In this document: positions 42,085 to 63,063 of the stretch, piece by piece
How the letters are laid out: every line of letters starts with the position of its first letter
Position numbering within the stretch: the first letter of the stretch is position 1
DNA from: Pomphorhynchus laevis
Lineage: Eukaryota; Acanthocephala; Palaeacanthocephala; Echinorhynchida; Pomphorhynchidae
Length of the DNA: 64,000 nt
NCBI GenBank assembly: GCA_012934845.2
Contig: WNNJ02003526.1
Coordinates: 124,001 to 188,000 of the forward strand
Direction of reading: 5' to 3'
Program-made: the position numbers and the translations under genes
The notes under the pieces: generated by a model
The model's input: only the letters and a program-made list of their open reading frames with translations
The model's database searches: none
What the model was told of the DNA's origin: nothing

Positions 42085-42500
42085 AAATATAAAAGAAACA
42101 AACTGTAACTCCCTATAAATGCCGTAAATGCGAAAGACCGCGATGTAAAAGTTGTAAACTATACACAAACTTAGACTACAAAATAAGAAATGATTGTTCA
42201 TCACGAGGAATAACTAATTTTGAAACATGTCAAACGTGTTCAGCGCAATTTATGGGAGAATCAGGAAGGTCTCTAAGTAAACGAATAAATAATCGAAATG
42301 TAAATCTAAAAAAGAAGTCAGCTAATCAAAATGCTATTGTGCAACACATTTAGGCCATGAAACACAAGGGAGTGAACAAATTATAAAACATGCAATAATC
42401 TCTAGCGGTCATGAAAAGGTGTCTAATCGTCGATGACTACAACAACGATGGATAGGTCAGGTCATAAGTGACAAACATTCGGGTTGGATTTAGATGCATA
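42085..42500 (+). pseudogene. GIY-YIG endonuclease remnant of a second PLE type
   Basis: The plus-strand frame gives CRKCERPRCKSCKLY, then a CSSRG, TCQTCSAQFMGESGRSLSKR, IVQHI and, past a stop, QQRWIG. The cysteine head, the GESGRSL-KR core and the RWI block follow the order of the GIY-YIG endonuclease of PLEs, though the GIY and YIG motifs themselves are mutated. It is more cysteine-rich than the domain in the 50-63 kb copies, so it belongs to a different family. Confidence 0.6.
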
Positions 42501-42829
42501 TAGACAGAAAAATCAGTAGAAGTAAATCAGATATAACTTTAGGCGTTCGAATTTGTTTTGATTTTTTATTTCACAGTGACTAATATGTTTATTTTTTATT
42601 TGAAAATATCTGTGAGGATCGAAACGTAAAAACTCTTTTGCTTTTGATATTTTTTCAAAATACGCAAATTACAATACTGTATCCGATATTTGGATCATAG
42701 CCAACTACTCAATCAATAAAAAGTTTCCTTAAGAAAAATTTCTTAAGAAAAACTTCTTAATTGTTACAATTTGATACAGAACGTAAGTTCGAAAGGATTT
42801 TATATATCACTGAAGCGCTAAAAGTCAAA

Positions 42830-45800
42830 CAGGCAACCGAGACAACCACTGGGTACTTCATTCTACTGATGAGTGTTGCCGAATACTCCATCATTTCGAT
42901 GCTAAAGTGGTCGTCTAGAAGTGACATGGTGACTGAAAGTCGTGAATTGAACCCTAGTCTATCGAGCAACTCCATTTTATATAAATACCGCAAATCCTGG
43001 ACCGTTGCCTACTCAGCACATCTGTGCACTACTATTATACATGCCGTATCCATTAAGGATCCAACGATTGCAACGACAATTCAGCAACAACATCTTCCTA
43101 GTGTTTAAGGATGGTCCGCACAGCAATTCGATCTGGTAAAGAGCGTAAGCCTCAGTCAATTAAGCAAAGTGTCGGAAACGCCTTTATTGACAATGTCAAA
43201 CAGGCAACCGAAACGACCAGTGAGTACTTCATTATACTAATGAGTGTTGCCGGGTACTCATCATTCCGATGCTAAAGTGGTCGTCGAGAAGTGACGTGGT
43301 GATTGAAAGTCGTGAATCGAAGTCCAGTCTATCGAACAATACCATTTTCTATAAATTCCGAATTTCAAAAGAAATCCAGGACAGTTGTCTACCCAGCACA
43401 TTCGTGCACGAGTGCAGAGACAATTCAGCAACAATCTTTGCCTAGTGTTTAAGGATGGTCCGAACAGCAATTCGATCTAGTAAGGAGCGTAAGCCTAAGT
43501 CAATTCAGCAAGGCGTTGGAAACTCCTTTATTCACAATGTCACACAGGCAACCGAAACGACCTGTGTGTACCTCATTCTACTGATGAGTGTTGCCGGGTA
43601 CTCATCATTTCGATGCTGAAGTGGTCGTCTAGAAGTGACATGGTGACTGAAAGTCGTGAATCGAAGTCCAGTCTATCAAGCAACACCATTTAGTATAAAT
43701 GCCGTATTTCGTAAGAAATCCTGGACCGTTGTCTACTCAGCACATATGTGCACTACTATTATACATGCCGTATCCATTAAGGATCCAACGAGTGCAACGA
43801 CAATTCAGCAACAACATCTTCATAGCGTTTAAGAATGGTCCGCACAGCAATTCGATCTGGTAAAGAGCGTAAGCCTCAGTCAATTAAGCAAAGTGTCGGA
43901 AACGCCTTTATTCACAATGTCACACAGGCAACCGAAACGACCAGTGTGTACCTTCATTCTACTGATGAGTGTTGCCGGGTACTCATCATTTCCGATGCTA
44001 AAGTGGTCGTCTAGAAGTGACGTGGTGATTGAAAGTCGTGAATCGAAGTCCAGTCTATCGAACAATACCATTTTCTATAAATTCCGAATTTCATAAGAAA
44101 TCCAGGACAGTTGTCTACCCAGCACATTCGTGCACGAGTGCAGAGACAATTCAGCAACAATCTTTGCCTAGTGTTTAAGGATGGTCCGAACAGCAATTCG
44201 ATATAGTAAGGAGCGTAAGCCTAAGTCAATTCAGCAAAGCGTTGGAAACTCCTTTATTTACAATGTCACACAGGCAACCGAAACGACTAGTGAGTACGTC
44301 ATTCTACTGATGAGTGTTGCCGGGTAATCATCATTTCGAAGCTAAAGTGATCGTCTAGAAACAGCATTGGGACAGAAAGTCGTGAATCGAAGTCCAGTCA
44401 ATCAAGCAACACCATTTAGTATAAATGCCGTATTTCGTAAGAAATCCTGGACCGTTGCCTACTCAGCACATCTGTGTACTACTATTATACATGCCGTATC
44501 CATTAAGGATCCAACAAGTGCAGCGACAATTCAGCAACAACCTCTGCCTGGTGTTTAAGGATGGTCCGCACAGCAATTCGATCTGGTAATGAGCGTAAGC
44601 GTCAATCAATTAAGCAAAGTGTCGGAAACGCCTTTATTCACAATGTCACACAGGCAACCGAAACGACCAGTGAGTACTTCATTATACTGATGAGTGTTGC
44701 CGGGTACTCATCATTCTGATACTAAAGTGGTCGTCTAGAAGTGACGTGGTGATTGAGAAGTCGTGAATCGAAGTCCAGTCTATCGAACAATACCATTTTC
44801 TATAAATTCCGAATTTCATAAGAAATCCAGGACAGTTGTCTACCCAGCACATTCGTGCACGAGTGCAGAGACAATTCAGCAACAATCTTTGCCTAGTGTT
44901 TAAGGATGGTCCGAACAGCAATTCGATATAGTAAGGAGCGTAAGCCTAAGTCAATTCAGCAAAGCGTTGGAAACTCCTTTATTCAAAATGTCACACAGGC
45001 AACCGAAACGACCAGTGTGTACCTCATTCTGCTGATGAGTGTTGCCGGATACTCATCATTTCGAAGCTAAAGTGATCGTATAGAAACAGCATTGGGACAG
45101 AAAGTCGTGAATCGAAGTCCAGTCAATCAAGCAACACCATTTAGTATAAATGCCGTATTTCGTAAGAAATCCTGGACCGTTGTCTACTCAGCACATCTGT
45201 GCACTACTATTATACATGCCGTATCCATTAAGGATCCAACGATTGCAACGACAATTCAGCAACAACATCTGCCTGGTGTTTAAGGATGGTCCGCACAGCA
45301 ATTCGATCTGGTAAAGAGCGTAAGCCTCAGTCAATTAAGCAAAGTGTCGGAAACGCCTTTATTGACAATGTCAAACAGGCAACCGAAACGACCAGTGAGT
45401 ACTTCATTATACTGATGAGTGTTGCCGGGTACTCATCATTCCGATGCTAAAGTGGTCGTCTAGAAGTGACGTGGTGATTGAAAGTCGTGAATCGAAGTCC
45501 AGTCTATCGAACAATACCATTTTCTATAAATTCCGAATTTCATAAGAAATCCAGGACAGTTGTCTACCCAGCACATTCGTGCACGAGTGCAGAGACAATT
45601 CAGCAACAATCTTTGCCTAGTGTTTAAGGATGGTCCGAACAGCAATTCGATATAGTAAGGAGCGTAAGCCTAAGTCAATTCAGCAAAGCGTTGGAAACTC
45701 CTTTATTCAAAATGTCACACAGGCAACCGGAACGACCAGTGTGTACCTCATTCTGCTGATGAGTGTTGCCGGGTACTCATCATTTCGAAGCTAAAGTGAT

Positions 45801-48135
45801 CGTCTAAAAACAGCATTGGGACAGAAAGTCGTGAATCGAAGTCCAGTCAATCAAGCAACACCATTTAGTATAAATGCCGTGTTTCGTAAGAAATCCTGGA
45901 CCGTTGCCTACTCAGCACATCTGTGTACTACTATTATACATGCCGTATCCATTAAGGATCCAACGAGTGCAGCGACAATTCAGCAACAACCTCTGCCTGG
46001 TGTTTAAGGATGGTCCGCACAGCAATTCGATCTGGTAATGAGCGTAAGCGTCAATCAATTAAGCCAAGTGTCGGAAACGCCTTTATTCACAATGTCACAC
46101 AGGCAACCGAAACGACCAGTGAGTACTTCATTATACTGATGAGTGTTGCCGGGTACTCATCATTCCGATACTAAAGTGGTCGTCTAGAAGTGACGTGGTG
46201 ATTGAAAGTCGTGAATCGAAGTCCAGTCTATCGAACAATACCATTTTCTATAAATTCCGAATTTCATAAGAAATCCAGGACAGTTGTCTACTCAGCACAT
46301 TCGTGCACGAGTGCAGAGACAATTCAGCAACAATCTTTGCCTAGTGTTTAAGGATGGTCCGAACAGCAATTCGATATAGTAAGGAGCGTAAGCCTAAGTC
46401 AATTCAGCAAAGCGTTGGAAACTCCTTTATTCAAAATGTCACACAGGCAACCGAAACGACCAGTGTGTACCTCATTCTGCTGATGAGTGTTGCCGGATAC
46501 TCATCATTTCGAAACTAAAGTGATCGTCTAGAAACAGCATTGGGACAGAAAGTCGTGAATCGAAGTCCAGTCAATCAAGCAACACCATTTAGTATAAATG
46601 CCGTATTTCGTAAGAAATCCTGGACCGTTGTCTACTCAGCACATCTGTGCACTACTATTATACATGCCGTATCCATTAAGGATCCAACGAGTGCAGCGAC
46701 AATTCAGCAACAACCTCTGCCTGGTGTTTAAGGATGGTCCGCACAGCAATTCGATCTGGTTGAGAGCGTAAGCCTCAGACAATTAAGCAGTGTCGGAAAC
46801 GCCATTATTCACAATGTCACACAGGCAACCGAAACGACCAGTTTGTACCTCATTCTACTGATGAGTGTTGCCGGGTACTCATTATTTCGATGCTGAAGTG
46901 GTCGTCTAGAAGTGACATGGTGACTGAAAGTCGTGAATCGAAGTCCAGTCTATCAAGCAACACCATTTAGTATAAATGCCGTATTTCATAAGAAATCCTG
47001 GACCGTTGTCTACTCAGCTCATCCGCGCACTACTATTATACCTGCCGTATTCATTTAGGATCCAACGAGTGCAGCGACAATTCAGCAACAACCTCTGCCT
47101 AGTGTTTAAGGATGGTCCGCACGGCAATTCGATCTGGTTGAGAGCGTAAGCCTCAGACAACTAAGCAAAGTGTCGGAAACGCCTTTATTTACAATGTCAC
47201 ACAGGCAACCGAAACGACTAGTGAGTACGTCATTCTACTGATGAGTGTTGCCTTGTACTCATTGGTCGTCTAGACGTGACATGGTGACTGAAAGTCGTGA
47301 ATCGAAGTCCAGTCTATCAAGCAACACCATTTAGTATAAATGCCGAATTTCGTAAGAAATCCTGGACCGTTGTTTACTCAGCACATCTGTGCACTACTAT
47401 TATACATGCCGTATCCATTTAGGATCCAACGAGTGCAGCGACAATTCAGCAACAACCTCTGCCTAGTGTTTAAGGATGGTCCGCACAGCAATTGGATCAA
47501 GTAAAGTGCGTAAGCCTCAGTCAATTCAGCAAAGCGTCGGAAACACCTTCATTGACAATGTCACACATGCAACCGAAACGATCAGTGGGTTCTTCATTCT
47601 ACTGATAAGTGTTGCCGGTACTCATTGGTCATCTAGAAGTGACATGGGGACTGAAAATCGTGAATCAAAGTCTAGTCTAACAAGCAACACCATTTATTAT
47701 AAATTCCGAATTTCGTAAGAAATCCTGGACCGTTGTCTACTCAGCACATCTGTGCACTACTATTATACATGCCGTATCCATTAAGGATACAACAAGTGCT
47801 GCGACAATTCGTCAACAACCTCTGTCTAGTGTTTAAAGATGGTTCGCACATCAATTAGATCAAGTAAAGAGCGTAAGCCTCAGTCAATTCAGCAAAGCGT
47901 CGGAAACGCCTTCATTGACAATGTCACACATGCAACCGAAACGATCAGTGGGTACTTTATTCTACTGATGAGTGTTGCCGGTACTTACCATTTCGAAGCT
48001 AAAGTGATCGTCTAGAAACAGTATTGTGACAGAAAGTCGTGAATCGAAGTCCAGTCTCTCTCAAGCAATACCATTTTATATAAATGCCGAATTTCGTAAG
48101 AAATGCTGGACTGTTGTTTACTCAGCACATTTGTT
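42830..48135 (+). repeat. Satellite array with 724-bp higher-order repeat
   Basis: Fourteen landmarks of the form ATGGTYCGNACAGCAATT lie at 43,111, 43,455, 43,835, 44,181, 44,561, 44,906, 45,286, 45,630, 46,010, 46,354, 46,734, 47,112, 47,476 and 47,839. Spacing alternates 344/380 up to 46,734, so two monomer types (A and B) form a 724-bp unit; after that A-like monomers alone follow at 363-380 bp. Type B is recognised by GTGCACGAGTGCAGAGACAA and type A by GCACTACTATTATACATGCC. The edges are more diverged than the middle. Confidence 0.93.
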
Positions 48136-48227
48136 GTTTACGAAATTTTCGACATAAAATAGGTGAAAGTTAAAAATATAATACAATATTTCAAAAGTAT
48201 ATAACATTATTTGCAAAATTAATGTAT

Positions 48228-56561
<8,334 letters not shown>

Positions 56562-56817
56562 CTAAAACGAAGAACGTGTAATCGCGAAGAGCGCAAAATG
56601 AATTTTCAATGAATAAATAAAAAATGTAGATTTTATAATAAAAGTAAAATGTAAATCAACTTTTTGTTATTTCAATAAAAAAAATTAATTTTTTATTAAT
56701 TTTTTTAATTGTTAGTTAATTTTTTTAATAAAAAAAATACTAACAAGATAATTATTAACAAATAATTATTAACAATTTAAAAATTATTAACAAAATAATT
56801 TTTAATAATAATTTTAA

Positions 56818-57748
56818 TAAAAAAGAATTTCAATACAACTTTTTTTTATTAACAAAATCAGGAAAGTATAAAGCTGCATGCTTTTTTACAACCTTCGTCG
56901 GGAAGCTTAACCCGGAATACGCCCACCTCGGACGCCTAGCCTCCAATGAGGCGTTTTGACCTTAGTCAAAACGCCTCATTGGTTGATCGTTGATATCACT
57001 TTCCAAACGTGTTGTAGAGAAGGTGTGATTTTAATGATTTATTACATGATCTAAAGCACCATGATTCGTGTTGAGTTTGAATTTAATATTTGTTCGACGT
57101 TTGTTGGCTCTTAGATTCATTGGTCTAGATGATTCGCCGACGTATTATTACTACAGTCTTTGAACGTACTTAAATATACAACTCCTTTTGATTTGCTTAA
57201 ATGTTCACCTTTTATTTTGTATGATAATTCGTTATACTGCTTTTGAAAGTGTTTCTGTCATTTAATTTTAATCTCAAACTCGACAACTTTTTTGGCGAGT
57301 TTGAGACTTGAAATGTCTACCAAACATACATCCAATTGCTACTGTGCTTTTTAACCTTATGATTAGATGTCGTATGTTGTCCATAAATTTGGGAGGAATT
57401 GATTTTATCTTTAGTGTTGCCCTGTAGCTGCACAACTTCGACAGTACTTAATCCTCAGTAAACCTCTGAAAGGAATTCACTAAGCGCACGCTTCTCCATT
57501 GGTGACCAGCCTTAGGTGACCAGACTAAGGTTGCTGAACAAGCAACACGCTTGTATACAGCTAAAGCACAATGCACTAGCAAAAGCTCTCTAGCTAGAAA
57601 GCTCTAGCATCGATGCTAAGATTCGTCACTCCACATATAGAGGTGGGCGCATTCCGGGTAAAGCTTCCCGACGAAGGTTGTAAAACAGCATGAAGGTTTA
57701 TACTTTCCTGTTCGTATTAATTAAAAAAGTTGTATTAAAATTCTTTCT
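56818..57748. mobile_element. Element of 0.9 kb with 110-bp terminal inverted repeats
   Basis: 56,818-56,930 and 57,640-57,748 are inverted copies (shared GAAGCTTNACCCGGAATNCG, ACCTTCGTCGGGAAGCTT and TACAACTTTTTT). No ORF is recognised inside. An 18-bp perfect hairpin with a 4-nt loop lies at 56,943-56,982. It lies upstream of the known PH exon of the ACAP-like gene, so probably in one of its introns. Confidence 0.7.
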
Positions 57749-57789
57749 TATTAATATAACACGTCATCAAGAGTTAATACTAACTAGCC

Positions 57790-57890
57790 CCATTGGGGGC
57801 TAGGCGTCTGTTGTAGGCGCATTCCGGGTCAAGCTTCCCGACGAAGGTTGTAAAAAAGCATGCAGGTTTATACTTTCCCGATCGTGCTAA
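57790..57890 (+). repeat. Extra copy of the 56.8-kb element terminal repeat
   Basis: GGGGCTAGGCGTCTG and the following CGCATTCCGGGTCAAGCTTC match the terminal repeat in the orientation of the right arm; it is a solo end or part of a second deleted element. Confidence 0.7.
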
Positions 57891-58368
57891 GTAGTTCGTG
57901 CTACGTCACAAGTAGTTTTCAATAATTTTAATAATAAAATATATATTTATTAATTATCGCTATAAATAAGATGTATCCACTTCTAATTTCAAACTACAGC
58001 ATTAGAAGTTTTCATTTTATGTTTGATGAAAACGCTTTCGGGTATGCTTTTGAATTCAGAATATAATCAAAACTCGTTGATTTCTGATACTGATCAGTAG
58101 ATAGCGGAAACTTGACCTGCACCAATTGTTAATAAAAAATTACTATTAATTTAGACCTGTACCAAAAGTTAATGCTTAGCATAACTGTGAAAATTCAATT
58201 ATTTTTTGATATACTTTTTATTCGACTTTTATTAGGTATAATTTATAGACAAATTTTACTTCGCGCTTCGACGATTTTTAATATTCTCAACTAACGATTT
58301 CAAAAATGAACTTTACCCAATACTTAATACATGAACATTATAGTAGTATTCTTATGAATTTTCGTTAC

Positions 58369-58452
58369 CCAAACGAAAATGTCCTGCTCTTTATAAAAGA
58401 ACAAGACATTGAGATCCTCTAAACCACTTGCTCTGTCAAATCCTATCGGAAA
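58369..58452 (-). other. Possible BAR-domain exon of the ACAP-like gene
   Basis: Twenty-eight codons between a TTTGCAG acceptor and a TTTGG/GTAACG donor encode FDRASGLEDLNVLFFYKEQD, which has the look of a BAR helix at the KKxFExxS position of ACAPs. It lies upstream of the PH exon, as expected. A second weak candidate is at about 58,650-58,745. Similarity is slight and phase linkage is untested. Confidence 0.22.
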
Positions 58453-58899
58453 CTGCAAATAAATTCTGCATTGTGAAATGTAAAAAATAATATTTAAGTG
58501 GATTTTTGGCCAAAATTTCGTAACCATAAGTTTATATTTGATTTTGCGATTAGACGGAATGCTTATATTCATTCTGCATACTGACGTCTTCCGGATGAAG
58601 GCGTCAGGATGCAGAATTTGCTAATTTTATTTAGCAAATCCTAATAAAAGTGTTAGAATCTAAAAAATACGGACATTGAATAATCCAATAAAATTGTTCA
58701 ATGCGGTTTTGATATTTTCCTGGTTTCCATTCAGCTCATTCCTGATTGCTGAAGCGTAGACAATAAATTGAAACGATAAGGATGATATTTGTCCGTTTAG
58801 ATTATGTCATTTCATACTAATTATTTCATATTAATATCAACCAATAAACTTGAGTAAATTCATATTTTTTCAAATATTAAAATATCAAACATTGTAAAT

Positions 58900-60420
58900 G
58901 TTTTACTGAAAGATTTTTTAGATCCATAATACCAGGATAATTTGAAGACGAGGATGATTTGATCCACAAATCCCCTCACTCGACATGATTTAAATGTTTT
59001 TTAGGTTAGAGCTTTTAAACAATTTTAATCAATTCTGCACCATTTAAGAGCGTACATTTACTGCAGAAATATCAGGATGTATAAACTTATTTTAGTATAA
59101 GAAAAATAAATTTTAATTATTAAAAGCCGTTATTATCAAAAAAACAGCAAAAATATTACGACATTAAATTCGTCAATATAAGCAGTGATAGATAAAACTT
59201 GTACGGTTATACACTAAATATAATACACTAAATTATCATAAAAATGTTAATTGACTATGATCGGCAGAAACGTTATTTCGTTATATCAATTGTTATGATA
59301 AAATAGAATTTTAAATTGACATTTATAAAGAAAAATTATATTTTTTTAAATCTACAAATTTTTTAGTTCTAAGGTACTAATTTTCATTTATACAAAATTC
59401 ATTTGATAGCAATCGGTGTTTAGAAAACATAAATAAGAAACATCAATTTTCAGATCCGAAAGAAATTACTAAAAAAAACAAATATTGAAAATGAATATAA
59501 AAATGTAAAAATGTAAAAATGCAAATATAAAAATGACAGAAATCTAAAGTCTGCGATAAATTTTCTTGTGTCTTTAATAATTTCTATTTTTATTTCGCTT
59601 TAAATAAAATAGGCTAAATACAATATAATAGGGTAAATAGGGGTTGTGATGAACGGGAAGGTTAAAGGATGTGAAGCGGATAAAAAATTTAAAGTGAGTA
59701 AATAAGTTAAAAGGGTATAGGAACTAAAGGAATATGAGAACGATTAAAGAAATATAAAGTTGGAGGTAAAGGTTTGAAGATTATTTAAAATAAGGTAAAT
59801 GTGATGATTGATATGCTTGAAAACTTGATAAAAATTATTACACACTTAAAATAAACTTAAGATTTCTGTACTTAAACAAAATTTAATTTTTTCATCAAAT
59901 CGGATTTTAGAAAAAAGAAATAAATTCGGAAAAAATCTAGAATGTATGAAATTCATATAATAAAATTTATAAACTACACAATATTTGAATATTAAAATTA
60001 TATATGAATATTATTAATAGTTATTATTATAGTATATTTATGTATGTAAATTTAAAATAATAAATTAATTAATTAACAATTAGCTAATTAATTATTAATC
60101 AATTAATATCTAAATAATTCAAATAAATTGAGTTAACCTTTGAATTGGCAATAAAATTTAAATAATTATTAAACTTTAAGTTAAGAGTTATCAAACTCGA
60201 AAATTTTACTTTAACTTTAAAGCTAGATTTAGATTGGCTTGAGTTTAACTTGATATATTTACTTGTCAGTTTCTAAAATTATTTATAAAGTAATTGGTAA
60301 AAGCAATATAATTTCAATTTTAATTGACAATATTATTTAAATCAGGAAAATTTGTGTAACTGCATAATATTTTCCATAAACGATCCTAAATTATGACCAA
60401 AACAATAAAATCATAACAAC
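58900..60420. other. AT-rich region without recognisable genes
   Basis: No supported coding signal. A purine-rich patch lies at 59,640-59,800. Confidence 0.4.
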
Positions 60421-60424
60421 TTAC

Positions 60425-60620
60425 TGAGCCCACGTATTTCAAGTTAAAATTTAAAATTGAAATGTTAAATAAAAGTCAATTTTTATGAATTGTCTAATAA
60501 ATAATAGACGATGTATTATAATAAGAATTATAAATCATCAGAAGAAACTGAATGTTATAAGGTTTCAGCTCCTATTCCTCGATCCATAATAGCAGTGAGG
60601 CAAAACACATGTTAATGTCT
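60425..60620 (-). repeat. D1 repeat adjoining a PLE 3' end
   Basis: It contains the core (AGAAACTGAATGTTATAAGG, TTTCAGCTCCTATTCCTCGA, GGCAAAACACATG) and part of the distal block. On the minus strand it lies downstream of PLE RT sequence, and the intervening 60,620-60,790 matches 27,030-27,130. Confidence 0.75.
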
Positions 60621-60843
60621 TATCACTGATGAAATATAAAGTAATCAAGTGCGACTTATTCTTAAAGTATATTAAAGTATATCATATATAATTAGTACAT
60701 TATCAGCATCTTAAAGTAAATTATTTACTATCCATCTTAAAACATTTTCAGCTTAATAATTTGAATTTATTTTTAATAATATTTTGTTGATTTATATTTT
60801 AAACTTTTTTGTTTGAAAAAACCCAGTTTAAAATATGCATCTT

Positions 60844-61242
60844 TTAAATTAAATGTTTTTGAAGAAAGCCAATATAATTACATATTGTTGCCATTCTTAA
60901 AATTTCATTATTTAATGTATTATATTTTATATTATATGGTATGCATGAATGCTCATGCAAAAATATGTTTTTTGTAAATTTAAATACGTCATCTTTATGA
61001 TATAAATTAATAGTAGTTTTAGTTAATGTTAATTTAATGTTCATATCTAGATATACACCTTCTTGATCATTAATATTGGTTTTGTTAAGAATAAGGCTTT
61101 CTGGATAAATGTGCTCACTAATTGGATAAAAATCATTAGAATTAAATACACATATATCATCAATGTATCGAAACATATATTTCATATATTTATATTGTTT
61201 AGATTTAGTTTTTACACAGTTATGAACAAATTCATATTCCAT
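60844..61242 (-). pseudogene. PLE reverse transcriptase C-terminal part with YIDD box
   Basis: 132 codons: YEFVHNCVKTKSKQYKYMKY, then YIDDICVFNS, then YLDMNIKLTLTKTTINLYHK and IPYNIKYNTLNNEILR. YIDD carries two of the catalytic Asp residues; the HKDD and NEILR blocks are the usual C-terminal PLE motifs. It stops at a TAA shortly before the expected end. Confidence 0.8.
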
Positions 61243-61407
61243 AAAGCTTAAAAATAAGTCAGCTATAATTGGGCTAAAGGCCGTTCTGCCCGCTCATTGT
61301 ACAACACAGCACAACACAACATACTACACAACTGAACAATATTGTAAAATATAAAATCATAATTAAACTATATATAACATATTTTAACTCAATTTTTCTT
61401 ATTCCTT

Positions 61408-62049
61408 TTATCTATGACTTCTTGGCTTGCGTTTAACCGGATTATTATAATATAGATTTTTATTGTGTACTATAATAATGATTATATATAATGATTCATA
61501 TATATTTATCTTTTTTAATATTTTAAGTCTATTTTTCTTATTTCTTTTATTGCCATGACTTCTTGGCTTGTACTTAAACTGATTATTATAATATAGTTGT
61601 TTATTATGTATTATACTACTTCGGCCAATTCCTTGTACCACGTCATTCAATCCTAATGGGTACATGGAATTAAGCGTTTTAATCCAAAAATCTTCTTTTT
61701 CTAATAGTTTTTGATTTAATATTGATATGTTTTCTTCAATAATATGTTCTAAAATAAATAATTTACAGTTTTTAATATCATGTCGTATTAATCTCATGTG
61801 TTAATCAAATATAGTTTGACTATTATGCTGTATATTATATATTTCTTGCCTAAACCTAGTTTTTAACATTTGATATGTTTTTCCTATATATTGCAATCCA
61901 CATGTACATTGTATTATATACACTACACCTGCGGTATTGCAGTTACAATTATTATTAATATTTAATGAAAAACATTTGTTTGTCGTATTACTTACAATAC
62001 AATTATTATTTATACTGTTTCTGCCAATTCCTTGTACCAAATCGTTCAA
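61408..62049 (-). pseudogene. PLE GIY-YIG endonuclease domain, second copy
   Basis: 62,049-61,801 encodes NTAGVVYIIQCTCGLQYIGK and the RFRQEIYNIQH helix, and 61,797-61,408 encodes MRLIRHDIKN to PLGLNDVVQGIG, GNKRNKK and a duplicated RSHG linker. Nearly identical to 52,618-52,200, with a TAA at the same point between the halves. Confidence 0.8.
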
Positions 62050-62454
62050 TACATTATTTGTAAGTAATAATACAATTATTACTTACAAATATCACAAACT
62101 TTAATATCTATATTAATTTATATCTCTATTAATTGATATGTTTAATAACATTTAACTTATTTCATCAGTATATCATAATAAAGCTTCTTGCATATACAGA
62201 CAAAGTTATTACTGTTTATATTAGTAGTTGTTATTATATAGTTATCTTTTAATTTAGTAAGCTCAGTATACATATCTTTATTAATTTTATCTTTCCTTTT
62301 GTAATTGTTTGCTATTTTCATTTTATTTTTAATTTTATCTAATATATAATTTTAAATTTAAAAATTAAGTTTTCCAAATTTTTATCTTTGATGTATTTAA
62401 GCTTTTACTTAAATAAAAGCTTTTATCTATATATTTATTAAAAGCTTTCAAGTT

Positions 62455-62889
62455 TTATTTTACTAACGCTTCTTTAATATCTACTAAACCTAGATTTGTA
62501 AAAGGCGTACTAAAATCGTACGTATTTATATTCTGAAAATTTATTCCTTTTGTCTGTTCTAAAAATTCTTTTGTAGAATTAATACTGAAATAGTGTTTTA
62601 TACCAGTATTAATTTCGATTACCTTGCAATATTTTTTAAAGTGTGCTTTAATTACTTTAAGTATTTTATTCATATAGACAGAAAGTGGTTTTAATGTACA
62701 TTTAAACGCACTACATATGAACCTAGGTTTTGTTGGATTTTTATGTAATTTTGGATTCCAATATAATTTAGGTATAGTTTTATTATCCGATTCAACCTTT
62801 ATACCCTTTTTATCCATTATTGAACAGTGACTTGTAATAATTGCTTCTAAACTTAACTCACTACGTTTATATGTTGGATTTACATTCAA
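62455..62889 (-). pseudogene. PLE reverse transcriptase fingers/palm
   Basis: 144 codons: IITSHCSIMDKKGI, IPKLYWNPKLHKNPTKPRFI, LSVYMNKILKVIKAHFKKYC, INTGIKHYFSIN and YDFSTPFTN, where the last motif has Pro-Phe in place of Leu-Tyr of the 51-kb copy. Ends at a rearrangement joint. Confidence 0.8.
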
Positions 62890-63063
62890 ATCGTTAGAAT
62901 TAACCTCTTTTACTAGTATATCATAATAAAGCTTTTTGCATATGAAGATAAAGTTATTACTAGCTTTATCAATAGTTGTTATTATATAGTTATCCTTTAA
63001 TTTAGTAAGTTCTTAATATATCTTTATTAACTTTATCTTTTCTTTTATAATTGTTTGTTATTT

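Noticed and set aside
41989-42204. 71-codon minus-strand ORF over the PLE relic
   Set aside because: It is a shadow of the plus-strand GIY-YIG relic and of another frame of the kinase-like remnant.
44367-46731. Repeated ORFs of 60-80 codons on both strands of the satellite as a gene family
   Set aside because: They overlap each other on both strands, lack any family signature and follow from the repetition; only the short MVRTAIRS frame is noted, as a finding.
42830-48135. The regularly spaced repeats could be read as a CRISPR-like array
   Set aside because: Units are 344-380 bp and contiguous with no unique spacers; this is a eukaryotic satellite.
57285-57315. Hairpin on CTCAAACTCG as a transcription terminator
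   Set aside because: Bacterial-type terminators do not apply to this eukaryotic sequence; it is one of many palindromes.
59640-59800. Purine-rich patch as the 3' end of another LINE A/B copy
   Set aside because: It loosely resembles 590-640 but lacks the 3' stem-loop and any run of matching residues.
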